A DNA stretch of 64,000 nucleotides from Morchella semilibera (taxonomy: Eukaryota > Ascomycota > Pezizomycetes > Pezizales > Morchellaceae): the NCBI GenBank assembly GCA_009192285.1, contig CM018604.1:4187746-4251745 (forward strand), in the 5' to 3' direction. The notes beneath the pieces were generated by a model. It was not told the origin of the DNA, made no database searches, and worked only from the letters and a program-made list of their open reading frames with translations. Numbering within the stretch: position 1 is the stretch's first letter; the number at the start of each line of letters is the position of its first letter. Of this stretch, positions 34,701 to 48,982 are shown in pieces. The position numbers and the translations under genes are program-made.

Positions 34701-37379
34701 CAAGATGGTTAGCAGGGAGGGGGATAACATACACCATGGTTAAAGCCAGCATGATACGCCTGCGGGAACGTTACGACGAATTGTCCTGCTCTTTGATCCA
34801 ACGCGTAAACAGTTACCCCAGCCTTCATCAACTGTTTCGGAGTTAGCAGAGTGACCAATTGAAACAAAAGGTCCGGTTGCTGCTCGAACAACTCTGGTAC
34901 AGCCTCTCTCATAGCATTTTCGAACTTTTCCGCATCTGCGCCCGGAATCCCATACCAAGTCTTGGTAGCTCCAAAGTGTTGATAGTTGGAGGAATATGTA
35001 TAGTGGTCTTCGTTGTGCCAACAGAACGTCGAAAAGCACATACCAACATATAGCCAAGGCACAGTCATCCCAGAGACATCGGACTTAATATGTCTGAATA
35101 GGGATTCAGGATGAAGGGGTAAATTGTTGAGATTCCATGGATCAGTGGAGTAGGGATTGACAGGCTGTTTTTCAATGGTCGGAAATCCACTTCCGTGCGT
35201 GGTTGAGTGTATGTCTGCGCCATATTCAACTTCTACCGTCTCATGTACACTTTCCACCAATCTCCAAAACTCCCGTTCTACATCATCCTCGGTAACCATT
35301 CGGGGTTTGTTGAGGACTGGATCAAAAGGCGTTCTGGATTGAAAGTAATGAGTTTTAAAGTTATTCGCTTTCTCTTGAAATTGTCGCAAGGAATAAATTT
35401 CGCCATCGGCGAAACCATAATCCCCAGTTCCAACCAAGCAACGGTTGCAATACCAATCCCGGTCGGGAACGCTCTTAAGCACAGGGTCCAAGCAATATGT
35501 GTGGTAACCATGGTCGCAGCTGTCGCAAAGGAGTAGATTGACCATGTCATCGCCACGCCCACATTTTTCGCACTTCTATACAAGTATTAGGCACAGTGAT
35601 AAAAGATACTAGAAATGGAAGAAAAAATATTACTTCGCCTGGATTACTATTGTTACGATCACCATTCAAGGTCCTAGGCGTAGATGAAGGTCTGTGCAGT
35701 GTCATGTGTGATCCGGCTACCATTGGAGCCGGTTCTGGCGGAAGATCAGCAATCGATCTCGGTTAAGTGCAACCAACTTTGTAAAAATAAAATAATAAAA
35801 TCCAGGGATTCTTACCTTTCTTCAACCGCTTGCTTCGTCTTTCGCCGTTCTCTGAATTATCATCACAATCCACACCTTTGGTCGAGTCTTTGCTGTCAAT
35901 GACACCATTTTCCTGGCTAAGACCACGCTTGAGAACGGATCCCTCGGGTGTGTTTCTCTTGCTAGGTGTAGCGCCATTCTCGATTCTTCTAGAATTACTA
36001 GTCGGGGTCAATCCAGAGTCCGCCTCTCTTCTATTTCCGTTAACAATAGCTAGTGGCGTAAAATTAGAGGACCCAACGTTGACTGGTGTAAATCCACCCC
36101 CGTTATTGACAGGAGTGAACCCGCCATTCACCGCGGGAGTTGAACCGCGGATTGGTGTTGCATCTGTCATATCGGTATCGGATTTATCAGGTGTTCCTCT
36201 CAAAGATCCAGCAAGGGTATTTGAGGCTCTAATTGCCGGCGACTCTGGAGGAATGCTACCCATTGGAGAATTTAGCGACTTATCCAATGGGAATTTTTTA
36301 ATCGGTGACCCGGCTGGTGAAGGGGTTATGGCGCCTCTCAACTCCGCCTCAATTTGCTGTTGCACTCCTGGCTTTGCTGATTTAACCCATTCTTCGTAAG
36401 GATGCAGATAACGCTGGTAGGAGTTTTTCAGCGAGGTTGACAAGCTGGACATAATCTTTCCCGAATAACCCAAATCTCTTCCGATCTCAGCCCACTTTTT
36501 ATGCTTGCACACCTGATTAAAACCTCCTCTAATCTCAACCGCCTTTTTCAAGCGGTACAAGTCGAGGGGCCGCTTATCGACAGAGGGGAATCTGTTTAAA
36601 TTTGTGCCATGCTGCTTGTGATACTTGGACAGCTGATCAAGATAATTCAAGTTTGCTCTAGTACCTACAGTACGCGAAAATCCGGAGGGATATAATGTCA
36701 GCTAAAAGGAATAACGGATATATTTGGTATGATTCCTGGGAAATCTTTTTTTTTTCTTTTTTTTCTTTTAGTAATGATGGATTATGATTACCTCCTTCTA
36801 CGGAGTTGAGCTCCTGCCTTCTAGTGCGAAAATGAAATCGCTAGTCACACGCACACAATGTTAGCATCATCGAATTTCGAGCGAACGAAACAAATATAAT
36901 GATTCGAAGGGCTTGTAAAACAAGATTGTCGAGCCGGATAAGCGACAACAGACGCAACAATAGAGTGTTCTACAAACCTCTGTGTCCACCGCGAAGTCTG
37001 GGTTCCAGTTTTCTGGTGGGATGATTTTGCAAATCCCATACTTTCTCCCTTCCTCCGAGATGCTTTTAATGTAATCGATTGGATCCTTCCATTGCTCGGG
37101 TGTTGGTCTGTAAGTCGGTGCCTCTTGGAGGCCATGAGGCCTAAATTTCTTTGGTCCTTCTTTAGTTGAGCCCCTCCTCTCCACCGTAGACATATCCAAA
37201 GCCTGTGCCTTTCGAGAGCTCAGTGGAGCGGATTGATAGCCGCCGGGTCCAGGGTGAGTAGTCGGGATAGGTCCTCCACCAGGACCACCAGCTTTCATTC
37301 TAGTCGAGGGTGCGCGAGGTGACGGACGTGCCGACGAGGCCGCCGCCGAAGACGACGACGACGTAGCAGCAGCCGGCAT
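31738..37379 (-). CDS. kdmB: KDM5/JARID1-type histone H3K4 demethylase
   Basis: A nuclear Fe(II)/2-oxoglutarate dioxygenase that removes H3K4 methyl marks (KdmB in Aspergillus, Lid2 in fission yeast). Eight exons: 36978-37379, 36792-36840, 35816-36664, 35634-35734, 34733-35575, 34517-34680, 32871-34445 and 31738-32809, giving 1684 aa. Order of domains: JmjN (about 87-128), ARID (about 152-243), a Ser/Thr/Pro linker with repeated GGFTPVN units, PHD1 (KCEKCGRGDD..., 468-513), JmjC (about 640-760), C5HC2 zinc finger (about 850-882), a PLU-1-like helical region, PHD2 (about 1308-1356) and a disordered tail. Iron ligands HNE give His654 and Glu656 with His742 in YHAGF; Lys672 in GATKTW is the expected 2-oxoglutarate contact. 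The last intron sits inside PHD2 (CHEWYHGKC). The fourth exon is only 101 nt. All joins follow KDM5 conservation. Confidence 0.93.
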
Positions 37380-40300
37380 TACGCAAGATGTTGGTTTGTT
37401 TATTCCGTGGTGGGAATGGGGGGGGGGGATGTTTTAATGAAAATAACTGTTGGTTTTCGATGGGGGCGAAGGCGGATGTAGATGTGGGGTGTGTCGGTTT
37501 CTTATATGGATGGGGGTTTGGAGAGAGCTACAACAGGTATGTATGCTAGTTGCAAGCGTATTATTGCAGGACTGCCGATGTTCATCCAAGCCAAGCATAT
37601 GTATGAACACGCAACGGGGAAACGGAATAGCTACAATATACCGTCTTATATTGTTGATAAAATTTTGGGAGATTTTTTTTTTTTTTTGGGGGGGGTGGTT
37701 TCTTCTGCACTCTAGAAAGGTGAAAGAGAGCTACCTGACCGTTGAGACGGTCGGGGTCGGGAAAGTGGCAGTGGATGGCGAGTTTGGGGGGGGGGTGGTG
37801 GTGGTGGTAGAGGGACGGGGTGGGAGAAAAGAAAGAAAGGGAACGGGAACAAAATTAGGGAAGAGATCAGACTGAGGAAATACTATGATAGCCTTCGTCC
37901 GTCAGGGATCATGTGTGTGGCTGTTATGTATGTGTGTGATTCTGTGGTGGGTGGGTGGAGGGGTGGTGCGCCGTTCGTGGAAGATATGGCTTTTCCTTGC
38001 TGACAGCCGCCCGGGGAGAATGGATGGTTTGATGGTTCGATGAAACAAAAAAAATGATGTAGTGAGTATAGAGGGAAGGAAATGGTAGAGAGGGAAAATT
38101 ATCTAGGTACAAGTGGGTAGAGGAGGTATGTATGTAAACTGAGGCAACGGCAGCAGAAGCAGCAGCAAGTAGGAAAAGCGGATGCGCGGCGAGATCCCTT
38201 ATAAAACCACCCTTGGGCAATTGGGGGAGAGAGAGGGGGGGGGGGGGCAGAGGCAGTACCTAGCACTCACTAACAACAGCGGGGGGGGGGATATGGTTAT
38301 GTATGTAAGTGAGGAATTGGATGTACTTGTATGTAATGTAAGTACATGTAAGTGAGTGTAATGGATTGTGATAGAGAGGAAGAGTATTGCGGGCGTCTTG
38401 CGCTAACCGCGTAGACTTTCTATCTGATTTATTGGGTGATAAAGATGGGGTACTATAATGTATCTGAAAACGACAGTGAGTCTTTTTTTACTTGGGGTAA
38501 AGCAAAGCGCGCAGAACAAAAGAATGGTATGGATGGATAGGGTATATTAGTTGAAGAGAGAGAGAAAGAGAGTGGAGCTGCTGCAACACGCGCGAGGGAG
38601 GATTGGTAGCACCCAAGGCACGCATACTCATGTATCATACCATCATCCACAATGTACCCATACACACGTACATAAGTAAGTGCAGTAATACCGACGTCCT
38701 TCACAACATATATATCTAACATTGTGCGGAAGAAGAAATCTAGAAATAAATGTACTTGATGTTATTTACCTTATTCAACCGTCAGTTTCGGGAGATGGGT
38801 GTGTGAATGCATCAGTTTAGTTTGTCGAGTATGCTAGAGTCAACCAATGATCAAAACGTACATGTATGCCTACATAGATACCCGCCGCTAAGGTTTAGGT
38901 AGTATCATAAAGAGAAGAATCTCTAATACCAATACTGATGCGAAAGGGACGCAATTGGAAAAAACAATTCCCCAGTGAACGCTGTAGCCTGTAGAGTACA
39001 TACATACATGTTTGTTAAACAACTGGCGAACGAACGAACGAACAAGAGTACATGTAGTGCTCCAGCAGCCAATTCCACATGCGTCAAATGACAATGACCA
39101 TCCATATTCGGCCAGCGGACGTTGCTGGACGCCCAAATTCAGTTAGCGCTATTCCGCTTTCTGACCGCCGCAAGCGATCTTTCTCTACCCTCTAAAATCC
39201 CAGATTTTGAACCAGACCATTACAGCTTACAACCAAATTCCCCCCCCCCCCGCGGCCGCACCCATCCACCTCCCCCCCCCCCCTCCCACAGATGTCCTTG
39301 GGACCTTATTATTTACAGAGTCTGGTAGAATTATTGCGAAAGTCAACACTAAAAGAGTGGGTTTCTTGGTCCGTGCTCACAGCAAAAGTCCTTTCAAGAG
39401 CCCAATGGGACTAATCGGGTCACGGAAAACCCACTTTCACGCTCTCCACGGCGTAAGCCACAGAAACTAGCATTTGAAGTGGCTTATGCTGTAATCTTTC
39501 CCAAAGAGACCAGGTATTCGAGACGTTGGCGTCCACCGTCGAGAAAACTGACCAAAGTACTCCTCGCCCGTTTCGGTCAGTGCCATGGGATCCAGTGCAG
39601 GGCGCCGCCGATCTGAGACATCTATCCACACACACACCCTACCTAACTTGTCCCATCCATCAACGCTGACGAGCAGCAGCAGAAGCAAGGAGGTTGGACA
39701 CAAACAAGATATGACCGACGTCAGGTCGCCATCCCGACTTCACCTCTCCAACCTCTTATTTCAACCTCACTCCTCGCCCCCGACTATTAATCATGCACTC
39801 CCTATTCGAGTACAACCCATTGAAACCAATTACTGTTTGTCGTGGATTTTATCCGAGCCGCGTAAGATGAAAATAAAATCCACACAAAGGAAAAAAAAAA
39901 AAAAAAAAAATTAAGCGAACCATACAAAGAAACAATTTTCTACATACACGTATTTGATGGTAAATCAGCCTTCATTCCCGACCGGCATTTTATGCATTTT
40001 ATTTGACCTGCCCTTCCTATCACCAATCCTATGCCTAGAAAAATTAGAGTACACACGTTCGTCCCTGAGTTATAGGTACCTTATCCTTTCTCAACTTCCG
40101 ACTTGCCCCCGCGCTCTAAGACACTTCTATTCATTTCTGAATCCCCGTGCGTCGGCTATCGTGCTCCTCTGTACTACTACCACTAAGAACTTATGTAGAT
40201 GCAGCTCTCGGTTTACTAATTTGTCGCTCTGCTAAATCATTACGTATTTTATAACATGAAAAACTGATTCAAGATGCACAGTCCACGCGATGTGGTAGGA

Positions 40301-40426
40301 ATAAATAACTTGGCTGTCGTCATCTCAATATCAAATATATATATATATATATATAGACGTAGATGACTATATGTAGAGACTGATAAGATACCCCCCCCCC
40401 AAGAGCTACATTCAAAATAACAACTT
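37380..40426. other. KDM5 promoter side and gene-free spacer
   Basis: It contains poly-G runs (around 37420, 37685, 37785, 38235-38247 and 38281), C runs near 39241 and 39275, an A run at 39890-39909 and an (AT)n microsatellite at 40335-40355. ORFs such as 37450-37875 and 39585-39914 (plus) only read through these and are not called. TACATGTA sites lie at about 38342, 38860 and 39050. Confidence 0.5.
40335..40355. repeat. (AT)n microsatellite
   Basis: About ten AT dinucleotides just downstream of the questin-oxidase-like gene. Confidence 0.9.
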
Positions 40427-42146
40427 TCATTTCTCGAGGCTGTCTGAGCTGGGTTTCCTAGGCCCGAAAGCCTCCCATGATTTATCAAATCCAGCACCTC
40501 TCCATGCACGTTCTATCGGCGGGAGACCAACAAGCCCTTCGCCGTAATCAATACCTGTACATATGTTAGCAAGTCCTAATACTCGCAGAACAAATAACAC
40601 TCACTCATTGCAGCAATCTTCCTCCACATGGTACCCACAACAGGCAAATTCAACACGTCGCCATATTTTGCAGCGAGCTTTTCACCGTGCGCCAGTGCCC
40701 TAATGGTCTTGATAGTATGGCCATCGTCTTCTATGTGGATTGCACGCTCAATGATACTTAACCAAGGGTTCCCAACGCCGTCCTGTGAGACCTTCGGCTT
40801 ATAATTTTCAATCTCGTCTTTGTGAATTACTGGCGCGCCGATTGCAGCATAGGTGAGTATATCGAAACGAACCTTCCACTCAAGGAGGCGGGCCTTCCCC
40901 TCGGGAGTCATAAACTCCTGGGAATTGAACGTCGATAGGAAGATGGAGCACGTTACACAATGAATCATGAGGAAGTCTATCCTGATCTCCTTGTCCTTCC
41001 GCTGAGCACCGCCGAGTAAAAGAGCTTGGAAATATAGCGAGTTAGTTGTTTTGGCTCGATGGGCTTACCGGGAGCTTACCTAATATATTGACTGATTCGG
41101 CCGTTTTCTCGTCTATCAGATGAGTTGGTACCTGGTATTGCCCTGCGTACGAAATGAGTTTGTCCAGGGCCTTTTCGAGAACGGTTGGGTAATATTCAAG
41201 TGTGACGTTGGTTGTCCCTACACCGCCAAAAGTCGGGTCGTTTTGGATCTCCATAATGATATCAAACAATGGTTTGCCGAAACCCTTCAAAACAAATAAA
41301 TCACAGTGTCTCGGGATTTAGGTCAATATAAGGGGACGTTACCTTACAGTCGATACCCTTGGAAATCTCTGATGCCCCCTTAAGGAAAGTTGCTGGCATA
41401 TCATTGTAGCATGCTGCAAGAGAAATTCCTACTGGGACTAGTCCCGGAAGTCCAAATTCCAACCCGTACCCAATACGGATGATTGGATGATATATACCTA
41501 CATATATGTTCCACAGTCAATTAACAACGCCCGACAAAACACCCCGCAAAGGCGCACCCACCAGCAAAGCAACGGGCCAGGAGGTCATCTGAAGTTTCCG
41601 TCCCTGCAAAAAGCCTCTTGTTCAACATGGCCCCAATACCTATCTCTTCCATCTCATTATGAAAAAATGCGACGAAGTCAGACCAGCGGTCTTTGACGCC
41701 AAGGTGCTTGTGCCATTGGCTTTCGTCCGATAGGTCCACAACGATTTGAGAATTAAGTTCAGGGGGCGGGCGCTGGATTCCCTTATGACGACTGTATATC
41801 ACATCGAGATCAGATGGGGTGGCTCCAAAGTCGTAGGTTGCCAGGAGGTCGTCGGAAATGTGGTTCTAGTTATGTTAGATACTGATGCCAAAGAGTTCAG
41901 AAAGGCGGCGAACATGAAGTCCTGAATAGTATTAGTATCGAGTTAGACCTGGGCCAATGGAGTAAAACACACACCCCTATCATGGAAGAACCCGTGATGA
42001 TCATCATAGTTTCTTTTCAAGAGCTCGCTGACCTTACGAGAGCTCTCAGCGGTGATTCCGGGGAAAGACATCAGGCCTCCTTTCCCAGCAGAAACCGACA
42101 ATCCCGAGGATTTAGGTTCTGTCTGGATTATGGTCACCGGTGCCAT
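40427..42146 (-). CDS. Questin-oxidase-like protein (DUF4243 family)
   Basis: The family includes AflY and GedK-type enzymes doing Baeyer-Villiger-like ring oxidation in fungal polyketide pathways. No polyketide synthase is visible here, so the substrate is unknown. Exons are 41975-42146, 41914-41921, 41562-41865, 41343-41497, 41080-41284, 40605-41024 and 40427-40554, giving 463 aa. The family motif LHNHISDDLLATYDFGA (about 59-75) is only obtained by including an 8-nt exon (GACTTCAT) between introns of 53 and 48 nt. Other motifs are IYHPIIRIGYGLEFG (about 163-177), LALLLGGAQR and FLMIHCVTCS. An in-frame ATG 75 nt upstream would add 25 residues, but a TATAAATA at 42241-42248 puts the likely transcription start near or below it, so I chose 42146. 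Family confident, function inferred. Confidence 0.85.
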
Positions 42147-44473
42147 TTTTAGTGATTTTGAAGGTATTTCTGTTTGTAGATTGTAATTCGGGTGTTGGAT
42201 ATGTACGCTCTTCACTCCCAAAAGTGGCCGGAACCTCGAATATTTATACTAATACCCACATGGCCTTCAGGTACTTTTAGAGGTAGAAAATGATGTATCA
42301 ACTATCCTGATCAACTATAATAGATGTACAATATGTCGGTATGTGCCATGCGGCTGAGACATGGGACACACACAAAATTTCAGAACCTGCGTGCAATCAA
42401 GGTCAATGCGAAGCTTGTTGATCGTTTTTCCCTAGGCTCTTCCAGGGCCCTTTCTTTTTCCTCGTGGAGATCTTGACCTCTTTTAGTAAGATACACAAGA
42501 TCTGGGTGGGTCGTCTCAAACTCTTTCGATTATATATTACGGCTCTTTAAGATTGAGAAATATATTTGTCATGTATCTCCGATCATACTGAGTTTCGGCC
42601 GAGTTAATGCCACCTGCTAGAGTCCAAAACGAGCCTAGAAGTTTGTAATCAGCTGATCGAGTGACGGCTTGTGATGGTACGACACGGTTTATATACCCCT
42701 ACATATATCAATATTAATACCGCAAAATACTCGAAAAAAATTGGCTATCTCCAGCCCGGGATTATCGGCTTAACGATTAGCTGAACGGTGTAAATCCCGT
42801 CCTCTAATAACAATTTTGATCGCATACACAGTCAATCTTTCGAGTTTTTGTGGTACGCTCTGAACCCTAGCCGGCTTATAATTACCCTACATTTAGAGTC
42901 TGCTTTTTTTTTCCTGTTTTTTTCCTGTTTTTTTTTTTTTTTTTTTTTGCTTTCTTTTAAAAAAGCCATGAGCCTACATGTAGCTAGGTATCAACACCGG
43001 CTACATGTACACTTTATTGTAGACAATGGCATTGGCTACAGTCCCATGAAAGGGCAATAAGTTTGGATCACAAGATTGATACGATGCTCGAATCGGATCT
43101 TTAGAAACAGAACACCTCATATGTAAGCTACCGCCCCACTGATTAGCAAACTCTTTAGAGCTCGAGCTTCAGAGATCGACCCTAGGCCAAATAAGTGATA
43201 TGTGATCAAACGGCGCCATCACCATCGATGTAACATCTACAAACCTCCTAGCAAATGGGACCCTTGGGTTTTGCAACTGAAACGTGGGTAGGAAAAAGAA
43301 AACGTGGATTCCGGAATATCCAACCCCGCAATTTGTAGCGCCACGGCACTTATTGAACAGTCGGATGATGATGATCTGATGATTTGTAGAGTTTTGTACT
43401 TTACACTGAGAGTTTTATCAGCCTTGATTTAAGGGAATGCTGACTCAAAATACGAGACGCTGTAGATCCAGAGCATTTTTCACGAGGAATCATAGCATCA
43501 ACAAACACTAGCTCCAGACCTCGTCTTAATACTAAGCTTCTTACAAACCGGGGTGCAATGTACTAGGCCACTCTACGGTCTGGGCCCACTCATCTCACAC
43601 CCTCCCCCGGCAGCGGGTGAATGTTGTCCCGTCTATCCGATATGCGAGCAAGGCGGCTCGGAGACGTGCCGAACGGCGGCCCGGGTGGGTTGGGTTGAAC
43701 AAGATATAGGAGCTTGCTGCCCCAGGTTTTTGAAGTTCGAAGATTGTCGATCTGGTCAACTATATTTACGCCAACCCACCCTACACCACGTCTGCGGTCT
43801 ACCAAAAAATATCACGACTTGCGTGTATGACCATGGCCTGGAGAAGTAGGTTCAGCAAGAAAAGGTATTAATTCATCTATCAACTCAAACTACTACACTA
43901 TCCTATATATATATAGCTATCAACTCAAATGACTACACTATCTATCAACACCATCCGACATCCAACACTTTACAGTTAACAGAGGAGTAAAGGGATACAG
44001 CCTAGCTCTTCTGCCAAAGAGCTTCGGAAATAATACACCTGGGGGGGGGGGCATGGAATAAGGATATAACTCTCCTAAGCTTAATAGAAGCCTCGGAGCA
44101 TTAGAAAATCAACAGTCCAAAGTTGACAATCGACAGCCGAAAATCCTAACAGATACAGCATCTACCCAAGTGAAGAAACGTCAAAGAAGAAGAGAAAAAA
44201 AAAGGAAAAAAGGGGATTAGGGGTAGACACAAGTCAACCACAAAGAACGCCATAGCCAGTGATAAGTGCGCCCACAATCAACAGAAAGCCAGCAAGGAAT
44301 CCACAAACTATACTCCGTAAACAAGCAACCAACCGAACCGAACCGAACCATCAAATGGGATATCCCAGAATTGAGTATCAACGAGACAAATAGGAAAAGA
44401 TAGTGCCGACGAACAGGTGGGGCGTCGGAATCCATGTTCTAATCAATGTTTGGACATATGCGGGCATGGTAGC
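42147..44473. other. Gene-free spacer
   Basis: T-rich tract near 42903-42949, TACATGTA sites at about 42976 and 43003, and a G run at 44041-44050. The segment 43560-43800 is more GC-rich than its surroundings and carries a 98-aa plus-strand ORF (43553-43849) that I do not recognise and do not call. It could be a decayed gene. Confidence 0.5.
42241..42248 (-). promoter_or_regulatory. Probable TATA box of the questin-oxidase-like gene
   Basis: On the minus strand this reads TATAAATA, 95 bp upstream of the chosen ATG (42146) but only 20 bp upstream of the more distal ATG (42221), which argues for the downstream start. Confidence 0.55.
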
Positions 44474-44936
44474 TTAGCGGCAACAGTGGTAGAGACCGAG
44501 CTCCTTCTTGGTACTTTGGATACTGTAGCAAAGATGTTAGAAAAAACTCTGAGGATGAGTGGTTACTTAAGTATTTATGGGGAACTAACCCATCGACAGC
44601 GCCTGGAGTGTTTCTTCTAGAAGCGGGAACAGCGAATGGTAGAGTGAAGCCGGCCTAGTGGTAAAGGAGATCGTCAGTTTCAATTACCAGAACAGAGCAA
44701 AGCAGAAATGATAGTAACGTTCGGACAGAGCTCGGGCAGGGCTCGCGCAGACTTTGAATAAAGAGCAGGGAGTTCAGGAGGCAGTGGGGGGCGGGAAAGA
44801 AGAAGAAGAGGAGGGGACAGGTATCACGGTGGAAACTTACGACGATGTAGCCATACATGGCAAAGGCCTTAGGAGAAGTTGAGGTATTCGAGGCACGCTT
44901 GGAGAACATGCGCACAGCCTGAAATGGAGGTGACAT
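44474..44936 (-). CDS. Small 69-aa single-pass membrane protein, possibly mitochondrial
   Basis: Three exons (44841-44936, 44590-44654 and 44474-44522) joined at GTAAGT...CACTAG (186 nt) and GTTAGT...CTACAG (67 nt). The product begins MSPPFQAVRMFSKRASNTST, a basic, Ser/Thr-rich, acid-free stretch like a mitochondrial presequence. Then comes one hydrophobic span, AFAMYGYIVAGFTLPFAVPA (about 24-43), a basic RRN, and a polar tail ending KKELGLYHCCR. Splice sites are strong, frames join to whole codons, and the leader context (AATAAATATGTC) is good. I do not recognise the family; size and layout are those of small accessory subunits of inner-membrane complexes, but that is a guess. Confidence 0.6.
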
Positions 44937-46776
44937 ATTTATTGGTTAATAAAGAGAGTTTGAGGTGTATTTGTTTAGAGACTGTTAAAGGGCTCAATTG
45001 ATAAGTGAATTGAAGAGTTGTTTAGCTTTGTGGGGAGATGGAGAAGGATGAAGGAGTTAAGGAGTTGGGTCGCCTTTAAGTGTCCCAAAGCTCTTTCTTG
45101 CTAAGCTCACAGCAAGCTTGTCTTCATATCTAAAGATCAGATTATAAAAAGGGTCATTGCAAGACTAGCGAATCACAGGAGTGGGATTTCAAAGTATTTC
45201 TCAGTGTCCCAATCCTCACGCGCTGCGTATTCTGGGGTACATAGGGGTTACAGGCTGTGTGAGTCGACACCTAGCGTGAGGAGAGCACGCGAATAATATC
45301 CGAAATGGTGCGTTGGGTGAGCTGACATTTGAGCTTTTTTCCGGAAGAATCCATGGCGGATGATCAGGTAAACCTACTCCATGTAATGGTAAATACAAGC
45401 AACAAGCGCGGCGAAATGAACCCAGTTAGCCAGCCCAGCAAGAGATAGAATACTTAGGTTACATGTAGGTACATCATGTATGTAAATACCTACGATATTG
45501 TGTACCCGTTGAACAAGCAAACAAGGAATCAAATAGCATGTTAGGACGTACAGTCTATCTGTAGCAAGTGTTCGTGGGCGTGGGTTAGGTGAATGGATAC
45601 CCTGCATGGCGCTTTGGTTGTTCCTGAGCCAAAAAGTGCAGAGAACAGGCATGGATAGGGGTTCGTCGGATGATCCCCGTGAATCATATCACTCCACATC
45701 GTTTCACGCTCGGTAGCGAGTAGAGCATTAATCAATCAACAACATATAAATAAAAAAACACAAGATCAAGAGTTCCCCCAAAATTCTGTATTGTGCCACA
45801 AATGTATGCTGGTACGATCTATCAGTACATGCAGTTGTGGGGCTGTATATTTTTATGAACTGGTGGGAAAAGTGGAATGATACATGTACTCCGGTGTCAA
45901 GGGTAAGTGAGTCCATAGTACAAGTTGTAGGCAGCGAGTGCATTCTTATGATCCTGTACGCCTAGCGTAGCCTTGTTTACGTGGGGGAGACTCCACAAAT
46001 CGGCTTTTACCGAACCTCGAACCTCACAACTGAAGTCCCGCCAAAATAAAGCCATTGCAGGCACAATAATTAAATATTTACTTATTTATTCAGCCTTGTT
46101 TGTAGACTGCGTATGTGCTTTAATTTTGAAACAAGGCTCTGGCACAAATCTCCGGTCAGTGGCTTTACTACACGTAACTTTAATTGAAGCTACTTCATGT
46201 ACGTACATACATGTACGTATGTATACATGTAGTTCTCATACCTGCATTACATGTAATTTACCCTCATAGAAACCCCGCGCCCGAGCCAGCCTTGTAATTC
46301 TTATGAATGGTGGAACGAGGCTACGCACCACGAGAACTGTGTGCGCGGCGAGGAGGAGCTTTAATCTATCTATGTAAGTACATATATTGCTTTGGTACAC
46401 TCCCGGAAACGTTCAAATTTTGTATGAATGTCATTTACATACATGTATTTATATTACATGCAATACATGCACAAACGATAATGCATGCTCTATACCACAT
46501 CAGAGCTACATGTACCTATGGTAGCACAACTTAATCCGTGGGGGCACAACACAGTAATCTAGGCTTGAGTGAGATCTCATGAACATAATTTCTGAGGTTG
46601 CTGATCTACTCCTTTTCCCGGGTATTTATTATGGCTTAAGAAACAGGAATCCCCCATGTTTTGTACCCACCATTGCAAAAGATTTAATATCGTAAAAAAA
46701 TACAGAAGCTAAACACAAAAAGCAGAACCCACGTTCCGAGAATTAATTCCTTCACCAGCCGAAGTACTCTTTATAC
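44937..46776. other. Gene-free spacer
   Basis: It has the densest cluster of TACATGTA and related ACGTACATACATGTACGT-type palindromes in the window (about 46197-46260, then 46440 and 46508). ORFs here, for example 45374-45652 (minus) and 45973-46269 (plus), have no protein features. The left end is the leader of the 69-aa gene. Confidence 0.5.
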
Positions 46777-48394
<1,618 letters not shown>

Positions 48395-48982
48395 ATTGGA
48401 GGTGGGTATAAGAGTCGTCTCTTCGTTACAGGCCGTGACACAACACCTGAGAATGGATTTGTGTGATCGATGGTAGTGAGGTTGAGCGCGAGGCCAGAAA
48501 TGTAAGTTTTGGGAATTCACGTCGCGTCTCAGTTGGTCGCACGAAGAATCAGCTAGAGCCGTCAACTGAAGTGGAAGGATACAAGGAAATATATAGATTA
48601 CTTCATTTACCTAATAGATAGCTTTGAATAAAAATGAATCTATGTAAAACCTATGTTAATTCATATGTTATGTATTTACACTTGATTCCAAATAGCTCGC
48701 TCCGACAGATCATGTGGCATTGTGCGGCGAGACTGTCTGTTTGCTTCTCCGAAGAAACGCAACGTCACGAAGAACCACACTCGGTGACTCAAAAGAACAC
48801 CCCCACGACGGTGTACCATAGCTCTTTGGGAGTTCGTTACTGGTTTTATTTCTCGAATTTACTCTGTTTCTTTTATTACTTTTTCCAAGGAAGGAGGGAT
48901 TATAGTTCACTACCCATCCGCCACTTCACACCTGCTTTGTTTTTAGCTACTACAACTCTTTCGCACCATCTATATTCTCACG
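48395..48982. promoter_or_regulatory. 588-bp divergent intergenic region between HAT2 and XRN1
   Basis: Both start codons face away from this segment, so it must contain both promoters. On the XRN1 side a pyrimidine-rich stretch covers about 48860-48895. I see no canonical TATA box close to either start; ATATATAG at about 48590 is possible but weak. ORFs inside have no protein features. Confidence 0.6.

Noticed and set aside
43553-43849. 98-aa plus-strand ORF in a local GC-rich patch
   Set aside because: Cys/Pro-rich but unrecognisable, with no signal peptide or intron evidence; kept only as a possible decayed gene.
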